From Cupriavidus sp. WGlv3 (GTDB lineage Bacteria > Pseudomonadota > Gammaproteobacteria > Burkholderiales > Burkholderiaceae): a DNA stretch of 64,000 nt. A program made the translations under genes and the position numbers. The notes under the pieces were generated by a model. The model saw only the letters and a program-made list of their open reading frames with translations. It was not told the origin of the DNA and made no database searches. The DNA lies in NCBI RefSeq assembly GCF_023952475.1, contig NZ_JALHRX010000017.1, positions 62,001 through 126,000 of the forward strand, read 5' to 3'. Shown here piece by piece: positions 52,527-61,040 of the stretch (its first letter is position 1; the number at the start of each line of letters is the position of its first letter).

Positions 52527-53381
52527 ATGCCCCTGATCCTGCAGAGCCTCGCCCCGCTTGCCCCCGCCGACCTCGACACCGCCCGCACCCTGGCCCGCGC
52601 TTCCGCGCTGGTGCCGCGCAGCGACACCGTGGCCGTGGCCGAGGACTGCGCGCCGCTGACCCCGGCACTGCGCGACGCGCTGGACGACTTCTGCGGCCCG
52701 CGCGCGATCGACTGGGCAGTGGTGCCGGCCGGGCGCAAACTGTCCGACTTCCGCCTGGTGGCGATGGACATGGACTCGACCCTGATCACGATCGAGTGCA
52801 TCGACGAGATCGCCGATTTCTGCGGCCTCAAGGCCGAGGTTTCCGCCATCACCGAAGCCGCCATGCGCGGCGAGATCACCGACTTCAACGAAAGCCTGCG
52901 CCGCCGCGTCGCGCTGCTCAAGGGGCTGGACGCCGCCGTGCTGGAGCGCGTCTATGCCGAGCGCCTGCGACTGTCGCCGGGCGCCGAGCGCATGCTCGAG
53001 ACGGTGCGCGCGCTGGGCCTGAAGACGCTGCTGGTGTCAGGCGGCTTCGTGCACTTCACCGACCAGCTCAAGCCGCGCCTGCAGCTCGATTTCACCCGCG
53101 CCAACACGCTCGAGATCCTCGACGGCAAGCTGACCGGCAACGTTGTCGGCGAGATCGTCAACGCCGACGTCAAGGCCCGCACCGTGCAGGAAATCTGCGC
53201 GCAGATCGGCGCCACGCCGGACCAGGCCATCGTCATGGGCGATGGCTCCAACGACCTGAAGATGATGGCCGTGGCCGGGCTGTCGGTGGCGTTCCGCGCC
53301 AAGCCGGTGGTACGCGCGCAGGCCAGCGTCGCCTTCAACCACGTCGGCCTCGACGGCCTGCTGGCCCTGTTCCCGCACTGA
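52527..53381 (+). CDS. serB: SerB, phosphoserine phosphatase
   Basis: A 284-aa HAD phosphatase. The nucleophile and acid-base Asp81 and Asp83 lie in AMDMDSTLITIE. Further motifs are LLVSGGFVHFTD (Ser/Thr motif), and GDGSNDLKMMAVAGLSVAF (motif IV). It makes L-serine from phosphoserine. The start at 52527 (MPLILQSLAP) matches family length; an ATG at 52467 would add 20 residues ahead of the aligned start. Confidence 0.95.
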   Translation: MPLILQSLAPLAPADLDTARTLARASALVPRSDTVAVAEDCAPLTPALRDALDDFCGPRAIDWAVVPAGRKLSDFRLVAMDMDSTLITIECIDEIADFCGLKAEVSAITEAAMRGEITDFNESLRRRVALLKGLDAAVLERVYAERLRLSPGAERMLETVRALGLKTLLVSGGFVHFTDQLKPRLQLDFTRANTLEILDGKLTGNVVGEIVNADVKARTVQEICAQIGATPDQAIVMGDGSNDLKMMAVAGLSVAFRAKPVVRAQASVAFNHVGLDGLLALFPH

Positions 53382-53523
53382 TCCCCGCCAGGCGCCTCGC
53401 CTTCTGAAGCGTCCGCCGCGCGCGGACGCTGCTCGCGCGCCGTCGCCACGCGTGGTGCTGCTGCCATCCACGTGCAGTGACGTTGTCACAGGTCGCACAT
53501 CATCGACCTGGCGCTTGCGCACA

Positions 53524-53542
53524 CAAATGCGAATCATTATTA
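53524..53542 (+). promoter_or_regulatory. Candidate Fur box
   Basis: AAATGCGAATCATTATTA (within 53524-53542) matches the right half of the Fur consensus (AATCATTAT) and much of the left, about 30 bp before the first gene of the iron-uptake membrane operon. It is expected to repress the operon when iron is plentiful. Confidence 0.7.
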
Positions 53543-53571
53543 TTAATGTTTCGTTGATCTGACATTGCCCC

Positions 53572-53859
53572 ATGCAAGTTCTGGCCGTCCTTCTTGGCCT
53601 GGCTGCGGCCGCGTGCCTGTACCTGGCCGCGCCCAACCAGGTGTTGCTGCCGCCCGGCACCCTCTCCCGGCCGCGGCTGGCCGGCTGGCTGGGGCTGGCG
53701 CTGACCTGCGCCAGCACCTGGCTGTGGAGCCTCACCGACGGCTGGCCGGTGGCGATCGCCGCCAGCCTGGTTACGGTGCCGTGCGCGTTGTCGGTGTGGC
53801 CGTTCATCGGCACCTATGCGGCGCGCAGGCGCCACGGCGAACGGGAGCAGCGGGCATGA
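53572..53859 (+). CDS. Small membrane protein of an iron-uptake operon (DUF3325-like)
   Basis: A 95-aa protein with three hydrophobic segments: AVLLGLAAAACLYLAA, AGWLGLALTCASTWLWSLT and VAIAASLVTVPCALSVWPFIG. The arrangement and GW...LW...GW spacing resemble DUF3325, found beside PepSY-type ferric-reductase-like proteins in iron-uptake loci, but I cannot be sure of the family. It is the first gene after the Fur box and overlaps the next gene by ATGA, so the two are coupled. Confidence 0.75.
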   Translation: MQVLAVLLGLAAAACLYLAAPNQVLLPPGTLSRPRLAGWLGLALTCASTWLWSLTDGWPVAIAASLVTVPCALSVWPFIGTYAARRRHGEREQRA

Positions 53860-54167
53860 GCGCGGACGTATCCGGAATCGGCACCAAGTGGCTGGCCGGC
53901 ACGCTGCTCGGCCTGCCGCTGGCGCTGGTGCTGTGCACGCTGGCGATCCTGGCCCTGCCGGGCGGCTGGCAAACCGGCATCGTCGCGGCGGTGACGGCCT
54001 GCCTGCCGGTGTGGGTCGCGATCATCAGCGCCAGCCTGCTGTTCCGTTCCAGCCGCAGCGCGTGGCTGTGGCTGGGCGGCGCCAACCTGCTCGGCTTCGG
54101 CGCGCTGTGGGCGCTGCGCCTGGCCGGCCTGGCGCCGGCTGCACTGGCCGCCCTGCCCACCCCCTGA
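53856..54167 (+). CDS. Small membrane protein of an iron-uptake operon (DUF3649-like)
   Basis: A 103-aa protein with three helices: WLAGTLLGLPLALVLCTLAIL, IVAAVTACLPVWVAIISASLLF, and AWLWLGGANLLGFGALWAL. The FRSSRSAWLWL segment is typical of DUF3649. It starts inside the stop of the previous gene and ends 10 bp before the PepSY gene. Function is presumed to be an accessory role in siderophore-iron reduction or uptake. Confidence 0.75.
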   Translation: MSADVSGIGTKWLAGTLLGLPLALVLCTLAILALPGGWQTGIVAAVTACLPVWVAIISASLLFRSSRSAWLWLGGANLLGFGALWALRLAGLAPAALAALPTP

Positions 54168-54177
54168 GATTGCCATC

Positions 54178-55827
54178 ATGAAAACCGCAACGCTGCGCCT
54201 GTACCAGACGCTGCACACCTGGGTCGGCCTGATGGCCGGCTGGGCCCTGTTTATCGCCTTCTTTGCCGGGGCGGTCACCGTGTTCCACCACGAACTGCAT
54301 GTCTGGCAATCGCCAGCGCGGCTCAAAGGCAGCGCGCCGGTCGAGGCCAAGGCCGACCCGGCCGCGGTCGACCGCTTCATGCAGAAGCTGGTCGCGATCC
54401 ACCCCGAAGCCGCGGCCAGTGCCTACGTGATCATGCCGTCGGAGGGCGAGCCGAATATCTCGGCCTACTGGCAAGACAAGGCCGGCGAGTGGCAGATGAC
54501 CACCGACGCGCGCCTGGCCGGCAACGCCGCGATGCAGCGCGACACTTCGCGCGACCACGTCATGGGCGAGTTGTCGGCGTTCCTGAACAGCCTGCACTAT
54601 TCGCTGGGCATCCCGGTCGGCGGCATCTATTTCATGGGCGCGATCTCGGTGCTGTACGGGCTGGCGCTGGTGTCCGGCGTGCTGCTGCACCTGCCGCGGC
54701 TGAAGAAGGACCTGTTCGCGGTGCGTCCCGGGCGCAACCTCAAGCGCTTCTGGATGGACACCCACAATGTGCTGGGCCTGTTCAGCCTGCCCTTCCACCT
54801 GGTCTTTGCCATCACCGGCGCGCTGTTCTGCCTGTCGCTGGTGCTGATGATGGTGTTCAACACGCTGACCTTCAACGGCCGCCTGTTCGAGGCGGTGCCG
54901 ACCGCCACCACCGCGGTGCCGGAAGTGGCCGCGGCGGGCCGCGCGGCGCCGACCCTGCCCACCGCCACGCTGATGCAGATCGCGCGCGAACACGGCGGCG
55001 AGCGCTTCACGCCGGAATCGTTCCGCTTCCAGCGCTACGGCGACGCCAACGCCGTGGTCGAAGTGCGCGGCACCAGCACGCGGGCGCTCGGCAACCTGGG
55101 CTCGGTCGGCATCCACGCCGCCAGCGGCGAAGCCAATGCCGGCATGCTGACGGCCAACCAGACCGCCGGCGCGCGCGACAGCAACCACGGGCTCTACAGC
55201 GCGCTGTACGCGCTGCATTTCGGCACCTTCGGCGAGCTGCCGGTGCGGCTGGTCTACCTGCTGGCCGGCCTGGCCGGCGCCTTCCTGTTCTATTCGGGCA
55301 ACCTGCTGTGGATCGAATCGCGGCGCAAGCTGCGCCAGGCCGAGCAGCCGCGCGTGCATCGCCTGCTGGCGCAGGCCACCGTGGGCGTCTGCATCGGCTG
55401 CTGCATCGGCGTGGCGCTGTGCTTCCCGGCGGCGCTGCTGTGGCCCGAGCGCGCCGTCAGCCAGACCTATTTCATCGTGTTCGGTCTGGCCTGCGCCTGG
55501 GCGCTGCTGCGCCCGCCGGTGCGCGCCGCGGTGGAGCTGCTGTATGCCGCCGCGCTGGCCGCGCTGACGGTGCCGCTGTCGAACGCGATCCTGACCGGCG
55601 ACCACCTGCTGCACAGCATCCCCAGCGGGCACTGGATCATCGCCGGCTTCGACCTTGGCGCGATCGCGCTGGCCGCGGGCTTTGTCGCGCTCGCCCGCGC
55701 CACCGCGCGCCGCGCCCGCAGCGGACCGGCGGAATCGGTCTGGGCCATGCCACGGGCAGGGCTGGCGCAGCCCGCCGCCAGCGCTGCCGCCGGGGCCAAG
55801 GCGATGTCCGGCACCGAGACGCGCTGA
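54178..55827 (+). CDS. PepSY-associated transmembrane protein (siderophore-iron reductase-like)
   Basis: A 549-aa membrane protein. TM1 follows the start (HTWVGLMAGWALFIAFFAGAVTVFHHEL), then a periplasmic part with PepSY-like features, an internal helix pair (GGIYFMGAISVLYGLALVSGVLLHLP; NVLGLFSLPFHLVFAITGALFCLSLVLMMVF), a second periplasmic part, and four or five more helices at the C-terminus. The conserved histidines in TM1 (HTW, HHE) and in DTHNVLGLFSLPFH are the presumed heme ligands of this family. It is third in the Fur-box operon. It is believed to help reduce ferric-siderophore iron at the inner membrane. No TonB receptor is in the operon. Confidence 0.9.
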   Translation: MKTATLRLYQTLHTWVGLMAGWALFIAFFAGAVTVFHHELHVWQSPARLKGSAPVEAKADPAAVDRFMQKLVAIHPEAAASAYVIMPSEGEPNISAYWQDKAGEWQMTTDARLAGNAAMQRDTSRDHVMGELSAFLNSLHYSLGIPVGGIYFMGAISVLYGLALVSGVLLHLPRLKKDLFAVRPGRNLKRFWMDTHNVLGLFSLPFHLVFAITGALFCLSLVLMMVFNTLTFNGRLFEAVPTATTAVPEVAAAGRAAPTLPTATLMQIAREHGGERFTPESFRFQRYGDANAVVEVRGTSTRALGNLGSVGIHAASGEANAGMLTANQTAGARDSNHGLYSALYALHFGTFGELPVRLVYLLAGLAGAFLFYSGNLLWIESRRKLRQAEQPRVHRLLAQATVGVCIGCCIGVALCFPAALLWPERAVSQTYFIVFGLACAWALLRPPVRAAVELLYAAALAALTVPLSNAILTGDHLLHSIPSGHWIIAGFDLGAIALAAGFVALARATARRARSGPAESVWAMPRAGLAQPAASAAAGAKAMSGTETR

Positions 55828-55842
55828 CGCTGCACCACCGCC

Positions 55843-55872
55843 AAAAAAACGGACGCCGCGGCGTCCGTTTTT
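55843..55872 (+). terminator. Terminator of the iron-uptake operon
   Basis: ACGGACGCCG/CGGCGTCCGT is a perfect 20-bp palindrome flanked by A-run and T-run, 16 bp after the PepSY gene. It could act in both directions. Confidence 0.9.
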
Positions 55873-55926
55873 GTTCTCGTGGCTGCCCTACACTACCTGA
55901 GGTCAACCACCGCGAGCCCGACCATC

Positions 55927-56166
55927 ATGGAACCGACCTTCCACCAGTTTTCAGAACTGTTCGACCAGCTTGGCCTGGCGTCCGACGAAGCCAGCATCCG
56001 CGCCTTCATCGGCGAGCATGCGCCGCTGCCCGAGACCCTCGACCTGGCCGAAGCCCCATTCTGGACGCCCGCCCAGGCCGCCCTGCTGCGCGACGAGCTG
56101 CTCGACGACGCCGACTGGGCCGAAGTCGTCGACCAGCTCAACCTCGCGCTGAGACAGCCAGCCTGA
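55927..56166 (+). CDS. DUF2789-family small protein
   Basis: A 79-aa acidic protein. FHQFSELFDQLGLASDEASIRAFIGEHAPL, then FWTPAQAALLRDELLDDADWAEVVDQLNLALR, fits the DUF2789 pattern (LFxQLGL, FW..AQ, DADW..VDxLN). The family is short, cytosolic and of unknown function. The ATG at 55927 is the family start. It has no partner gene; the next gene is convergent. Confidence 0.85.
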   Translation: MEPTFHQFSELFDQLGLASDEASIRAFIGEHAPLPETLDLAEAPFWTPAQAALLRDELLDDADWAEVVDQLNLALRQPA

Positions 56167-56192
56167 CGTTGTCGCCCGATCAGGCGGCCGGA

Positions 56193-57416
56193 TCAGGCAA
56201 CCAGCGTGGCCTCGAGCGCCTGGCGCAGGTCGGCGATCAGGTCGCGCGTGTCTTCCAGGCCGATATAGAGCCGCACCAGCTCGCCGGTATCGTGCCAGCC
56301 GGCAGGAGGCCAGGTGCCCTCCGGGCGCATGCCTTGCACGTGGTACGGCACCGCCAGGCTGTGCGCGCCGCCCCACGACCAGCCGATGGCGAACAGCTGC
56401 AGGGCCTCGACGAAGGCATCGACCTGCTGGCGCGTATAGCGCTCGCGCAGCACGATGGCGAACAGCCCGCTGGCGCCGGTGAATTCGCGCCGCCAGTTGG
56501 CATGGCCGGGACAGTCCGGCAGCGCGGGATGCAGCACGCGCGCCACCTCCGGCCGCTGGCGCAGCCATTCGGCCACCTCGCGCGCGGCGCGGTCATGCGC
56601 CGCCAGGCGCACCGGCAGGCTCGGCAGCGCGCGCAGCACCAGGTGGCAGTCGTCGGCGGACACGCCCCAGCCCATCAGCATGCGGGCGCGCCTGAGCCGG
56701 CCGTGCAGGCCGTCGTCGCAGGTCAGCACCGCGCCCATCAGCACGTCGCTGCCGCCGGACTGGTACTTGGTCAGCGCCTGCACCGAGATATCGATGCCCA
56801 GCTCGAACGGGCGGAAGTAGACGCCGGCCGACCAGGTATTGTCGATCGCGGTCAGCACGCCGCGCGCCCGCGCGGCGGCGACGATGGCGCCGCAGTCGGG
56901 CACCTCCATCGTCACCGAGCCGGGGGATTCCATCCAGATCAGGCGCGTGTTGGGCTGGATCAGCGCGGGCACTGCGGCGGCGTCCATGGGATCGTAGTAG
57001 CGCACGGTCACGCCGAAGTCGCGCGCCAGCCACTCGCCGTGGTCGCGGTTGGGGCCATAGACGTTATGCGGCACCAGCACGTCGTCGCCGCTCTTGAGCA
57101 GCGCGAAATACACCAGCGAGATCGCCGCCAGGCCCGACGGCTGCAGCAGCGTGTGGCGCGCGCCCTCCAGCAGCGCCAGGTGCTGGCACAGCGCCTCGCT
57201 GGTCGGCGTGGCATGCAGGCCGTAGCGCCAGTAGGTGGTGGCGCCGTCGCCATGCGCGCGCAGTTCGGCGAGGTTGCGGAACACCACGGTCGAGCCGCGG
57301 TGGGTGGCCGGGGAGAACGAGGCAAAGCCCGGGGCGATGTCCAGCTCGGGCTGGACCGCGACGGTCTGCAGGTAATGGGCGGGGGATGCGGGCTTGTCGG
57401 ATGGCGAATCGGACAC
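56193..57416 (-). CDS. metC: Cystathionine beta-lyase-type PLP enzyme
   Basis: A 407-aa Cys/Met-metabolism PLP enzyme. It has YWRYGLHATPTSEALCQHLALLEGA, the PLP-phosphate region LQPSGLAAISLVYFALL, DNTWSAGVYFRPFELG (Asp of PLP ring) and the Schiff-base Lys in ALTKYQSGGSDVLMG. The C-terminal SWGGAHSLA and VRLYIGLED are normal. It most likely cleaves cystathionine to homocysteine, though close relatives act as gamma-lyases. The start GTG 57416 has AAGGA 7 nt upstream; ATG 57452 is the alternative. Confidence 0.85.
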   Translation of the reverse strand: MSDSPSDKPASPAHYLQTVAVQPELDIAPGFASFSPATHRGSTVVFRNLAELRAHGDGATTYWRYGLHATPTSEALCQHLALLEGARHTLLQPSGLAAISLVYFALLKSGDDVLVPHNVYGPNRDHGEWLARDFGVTVRYYDPMDAAAVPALIQPNTRLIWMESPGSVTMEVPDCGAIVAAARARGVLTAIDNTWSAGVYFRPFELGIDISVQALTKYQSGGSDVLMGAVLTCDDGLHGRLRRARMLMGWGVSADDCHLVLRALPSLPVRLAAHDRAAREVAEWLRQRPEVARVLHPALPDCPGHANWRREFTGASGLFAIVLRERYTRQQVDAFVEALQLFAIGWSWGGAHSLAVPYHVQGMRPEGTWPPAGWHDTGELVRLYIGLEDTRDLIADLRQALEATLVA

Positions 57417-57568
57417 GGCGGTTTCCTTGCTGGCTGCCGGCCGGCTGCACAACTCCGAGTGCGGCGGAGTGTGGCACGGTCAGGCATGAGACGCGATGAG
57501 CCTCCGAGCTTACCAGCAAATGCCGCCCGCGCCACCGGGAGGCTTCAGCGCGTGGCGTCGGAAAAGGC

Positions 57569-58186
57569 TTACCAGCCGGAAATCGACGACTTTGGCGGCG
57601 GCGGCGCGTAGGTGACGCCGCTGTTGGGCGTCATGTCGAACGGGGGAATCACCAGCATGCCGAGCGGGCGGATGAAGAACGGCAGCACGATGGCGGTATT
57701 CAAGGCATCGGTCCAGGTGCCGCGCACGGCGCCGCTGGCGTCGATGGTGCCTTCCCAGTTGCCGGACACCCGGGTGCCGTCGTCGGACTCCTCCATCAGG
57801 AAGGCGCCGTCTTCCCACTCGCCGGCCAGCAGGCGCACGCCGGCGCCGCGGCCGCTGTACTCGCCGCGTACGCTGTCGCGCTCGTCCGGCTTGGGGCCCA
57901 GGCGCAGGCGCACCGGCTGGTCGCCGACCTTGCCGACATAGACCGGCAGCGACGCATACTCCGGCCGCGGTGCCAGCGGCCTGGCGGAGCCGGTTGACAG
58001 CGCCGCGCCGCGGCGGGCCTCGCCGTCGCGGATGGCCTGGTTCAGGCCCAGGGCTTCACCGCCGGCAGCGGCGCCGTTCAACGGGCCGGTCGACAGCTCG
58101 GTTGCCGGCGCCGCCTGCGCCGCGCCCGCCAGGGCGAGCACGGCGGCGGCGCCAAGGGTCGTGCAAAGGTCGATCAGCCGGGCCAC
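57569..58186 (-). CDS. Exported protein coupled to bktB
   Basis: About 205 aa. The N-terminal signal peptide is LCTTLGAAAVLALAGAAQA. The mature part is beta-rich with no domain that I recognise: a conserved-looking LPVYVGKVGDQPVRLRLGPKPDERDSVRGEY (in part), then GNWEGTIDASGAVRGTWTD, suggesting a lipocalin-like or small barrel fold. It ends in a Pro-rich tail (YAPPPPK). Start options are GTG 58186 or TTG 58192, the latter with AGGA 5 nt upstream; both lie just past the bktB stop, so translation is coupled. Role unknown. Confidence 0.7.
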   Translation of the reverse strand: MARLIDLCTTLGAAAVLALAGAAQAAPATELSTGPLNGAAAGGEALGLNQAIRDGEARRGAALSTGSARPLAPRPEYASLPVYVGKVGDQPVRLRLGPKPDERDSVRGEYSGRGAGVRLLAGEWEDGAFLMEESDDGTRVSGNWEGTIDASGAVRGTWTDALNTAIVLPFFIRPLGMLVIPPFDMTPNSGVTYAPPPPKSSISGW

Positions 58187-58200
58187 GCGCAAGGCAATCC

Positions 58201-59385
58201 TCAGATCCGTTCGAAGATGGCGGCAATCCCCTGCCCGCCGCCGATGCACATCGTCACCAGCGCATAGCGACCCTGCACGCGGTTCAGTTCGTGCAGCGCC
58301 TTCACCGTGATCAATGCGCCGGTGGCGCCGATCGGGTGGCCCAGCGAGATGCCCGAGCCGTTCGGGTTGACCTTGGCCGGGTCCAGGCCAAGCGCCTTGC
58401 TGACCGCACAGGCCTGCGCGGCAAAGGCCTCGTTGGCTTCGATCACGTCCAGGTCCGACACCTGCAGGCCGGCACGCTCGAGCGCGATCTTGGTCGCCGG
58501 CACCGGGCCGATGCCCATGGTCTTGGGGTCGACGCCGGCATGGCCGTAGGACACCAGGCGCGCCAGCGGCTTCAGGCCGCGGCGCTCGGCCTCGGCACGC
58601 TCCATCATCACCACCGCGGCGGCGGCGTCGTTCAGGCCCGAGGCATTGCCGGCGGTGACGGTGCCGTTTTCCTTGACGAAGACCGGCTTGAGCTTGGTCA
58701 TGTCGTCCATGGTGGCGTCATGGCGCACATGCTCGTCGGTGTCGAAGGTGACCTCGCCCTTGCGGCCCTTGCTCACCACCGGGACGATCTGCTCCTTGAA
58801 GTAACCGGCCTTGATCGCGGCCGAAGCGCGGCGGTGCGATTCCAGCGCGGCTTCGTCCTGCTGCGCGCGCGAGATCTCGTATTCCTTGGCGACATTCTCC
58901 GCGGTCACGCCCATGTGGATGCGGTGGAACGGGTCGTGCAGCGCGCCCAGCATCATGTCGACCAGGCCGGCATCGCCCATGCGCGCGCCCCAGCGTGCCG
59001 CCGGGGCCAGGTACGGGGCGCGGCTCATGCTTTCGGCGCCGCCGCCGATGGCGACCTCGGCATCGCCCAGCAGGATGGTCTGCGCGGCGCTGACGATGGC
59101 CTGCAGGCCCGAGCCGCACAGCCGGTTGACGGTCAGCGCCGGGGCGTTGACCGACACGCCGCCGTTGACGGCGGCGACGCGGCCCAGGTACATGTCGCGC
59201 GGCTCGGTCTGGATCACGTTGCCGAACACCACATGGCCGACGTCGTCGCCGGACACTTGCGCGCGGGCCAGCGCCTCGCGCACCACCAGCGCGCCCAGCT
59301 CGGCCGGCGCCACGTCCTTCAGGCTGCCGCCAAAGGTTCCGATCGCGGTACGGACACCGCTCACTACTACGACTTCACGCGTCAT
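58201..59385 (-). CDS. bktB: BktB, beta-ketothiolase
   Basis: A 394-aa thiolase, nearly identical by eye to BktB of Cupriavidus necator. Catalytic Cys90 lies in NRLCGSGLQ, His350 in GHPIGATG and Cys380 in CIGGGQG. It condenses acetyl-CoA with acyl-CoA (C2 to C4 or longer) to beta-ketoacyl-CoA, feeding both short-chain and C5 monomers into polyhydroxyalkanoates. The start at 59385 has GGAG 6 nt upstream. The phaB gene is 4 kb to the right on the same strand, as in C. necator. Confidence 0.96.
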   Translation of the reverse strand: MTREVVVVSGVRTAIGTFGGSLKDVAPAELGALVVREALARAQVSGDDVGHVVFGNVIQTEPRDMYLGRVAAVNGGVSVNAPALTVNRLCGSGLQAIVSAAQTILLGDAEVAIGGGAESMSRAPYLAPAARWGARMGDAGLVDMMLGALHDPFHRIHMGVTAENVAKEYEISRAQQDEAALESHRRASAAIKAGYFKEQIVPVVSKGRKGEVTFDTDEHVRHDATMDDMTKLKPVFVKENGTVTAGNASGLNDAAAAVVMMERAEAERRGLKPLARLVSYGHAGVDPKTMGIGPVPATKIALERAGLQVSDLDVIEANEAFAAQACAVSKALGLDPAKVNPNGSGISLGHPIGATGALITVKALHELNRVQGRYALVTMCIGGGQGIAAIFERI

Positions 59386-59500
59386 GACTGTCTCCATCCA
59401 GGTTATGTTGCACCGCACAGTATAGCCGCAGCGCAGCCGAAGCGAACGGTCGTACTTTTACCTAATGGCAGCCGTGCCGGCATCGTCCGCCGGGACTAGC

Positions 59501-60880
59501 TCAGACCTCGCCCCACAGGTCGTGGCCGTCGGCGCCGGTGATCTTCACGTCGACGAACTCCCCTGCGCGATAGCGTCGCGAAGTGCGCCGCGCCGGCGCG
59601 ATATAGACCAGGCCGTCGATTTCCGGCGCATCCGCCGACGAGCGGCCGATGCCGCCATCCTGGTTGACCTCGTCAACCAGCACGCGCAGGGTCTGGCCGA
59701 CCTTGCGCTGCAACCGGCGCGCGGACACCGCCTCGGCCACTTCCATGAAGCGGGCGCGGCGTTCCTCGCGCACTTCGTCGGGCAGCGCGCCCGGCAGGTC
59801 GTTGGCCGTAGCGCCCTCAACCGGCGAATAGGCGAAGCAGCCGACGCGGTCCAGTTCGGCCTCGGCAATGAAGTCCAGCAGCGCCTGGAACTCGGCCTCG
59901 GTCTCGCCCGGGAAGCCGGCGATAAAGGTGCTGCGGATGGTCAGTTCGGGACAAATCTCGCGCCAGGCGCGGATGCGGTCCATGGTCTTCTCGGCGTTGG
60001 CCGGGCGCTTCATGCGTTTGAGCACGTCGGGGTGGGCGTGCTGCAGCGGCACGTCCAGATACGGCAGCACGTGGCCGTTGTTCATCAGCGGGATGATCTC
60101 GTCGACGTGCGGGTACGGGTACACATAGTGCAGGCGCACCCAGGCGCCATACTGCGCGGCCAGCTCGCCCAGCGCCGCGACCAGCTCGGTCATGCGGGTC
60201 TTGAGCGGACGGCCGTTCCAGAAGCCGGTGCGGTACTTCACGTCGACGCCGTAGGCGCTGGTGTCCTGCGAGATCACCAGCAGCTCCTTGACCCCGGCCT
60301 TGAACAGGTTCTCGGCCTCCAGCATGACCTCCGCCACCGGGCGCGAGACCAGGTCGCCGCGCATCGACGGGATGATGCAGAACGAGCAGCGGTGGTTGCA
60401 GCCCTCGGAGATCTTCAGGTAGGCGTAGTGCTTGGGCGTGAGCTTGATGCCGGCGGCCGGCACCAGGTCGGTGAACGGGTCGTGCGGCTTGGGCAGATGC
60501 GTGTGCACCGCCTGCATCACCTCGCCCAGCGCGTGCGGGCCCGTCACGGCCAGCACCTTGGGATGCACCGACGACACGATGTCGTGACCCGCCGCGTCCT
60601 TCTTCGCGCCCAGGCAGCCGGTAACGATGACCTTGCCGTTCTCGGTCAGCGCTTCGCCGATCGCGTCCAGGCTTTCCTGCACCGCTTCGTCGATAAAGCC
60701 GCAGGTGTTGACCACGACCAGGTCGGCGCCGTCATAGGTGCCGCTGATGGTGTAGCCTTCGGCGCGCAGCTGCGTGATGATCTGCTCGGAGTCGACCAGC
60801 GCTTTGGGGCAGCCGAGGGAAACGAATCCCACACGCGGACTATGGTCTTTCTGGTTCGTTGCTTCTGAGGGGTTTTTCAC
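59501..60880 (-). CDS. rimO: RimO, ribosomal protein S12 methylthiotransferase
   Basis: A 459-aa radical-SAM enzyme. The N-terminal UPF0004 domain has three cluster cysteines (SLGCPKA, NTCGFID, GCLGAKK), the radical-SAM domain has CNHRCSFC (about residue 160), and the C-terminus has a TRAM-like domain. It adds a methylthio group to Asp89 of ribosomal protein S12. The start is GTG 60880. Cysteine sets and length are typical. Confidence 0.97.
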   Translation of the reverse strand: MKNPSEATNQKDHSPRVGFVSLGCPKALVDSEQIITQLRAEGYTISGTYDGADLVVVNTCGFIDEAVQESLDAIGEALTENGKVIVTGCLGAKKDAAGHDIVSSVHPKVLAVTGPHALGEVMQAVHTHLPKPHDPFTDLVPAAGIKLTPKHYAYLKISEGCNHRCSFCIIPSMRGDLVSRPVAEVMLEAENLFKAGVKELLVISQDTSAYGVDVKYRTGFWNGRPLKTRMTELVAALGELAAQYGAWVRLHYVYPYPHVDEIIPLMNNGHVLPYLDVPLQHAHPDVLKRMKRPANAEKTMDRIRAWREICPELTIRSTFIAGFPGETEAEFQALLDFIAEAELDRVGCFAYSPVEGATANDLPGALPDEVREERRARFMEVAEAVSARRLQRKVGQTLRVLVDEVNQDGGIGRSSADAPEIDGLVYIAPARRTSRRYRAGEFVDVKITGADGHDLWGEV

Positions 60881-61040
60881 GTTGGAATCCGAATGTGGGG
60901 CAAGGCGCGGCGCCCGGACTGTGGGTCACGGGAACAATGCCGCCAGGCGCGAAACAGGCAATCGCGCATTTTAACCGTTTGCCGGAATTTGCCGGCGCCT
61001 GACGCACGACATGCTGCACCAGGCCACAGTCAGGCCGACG

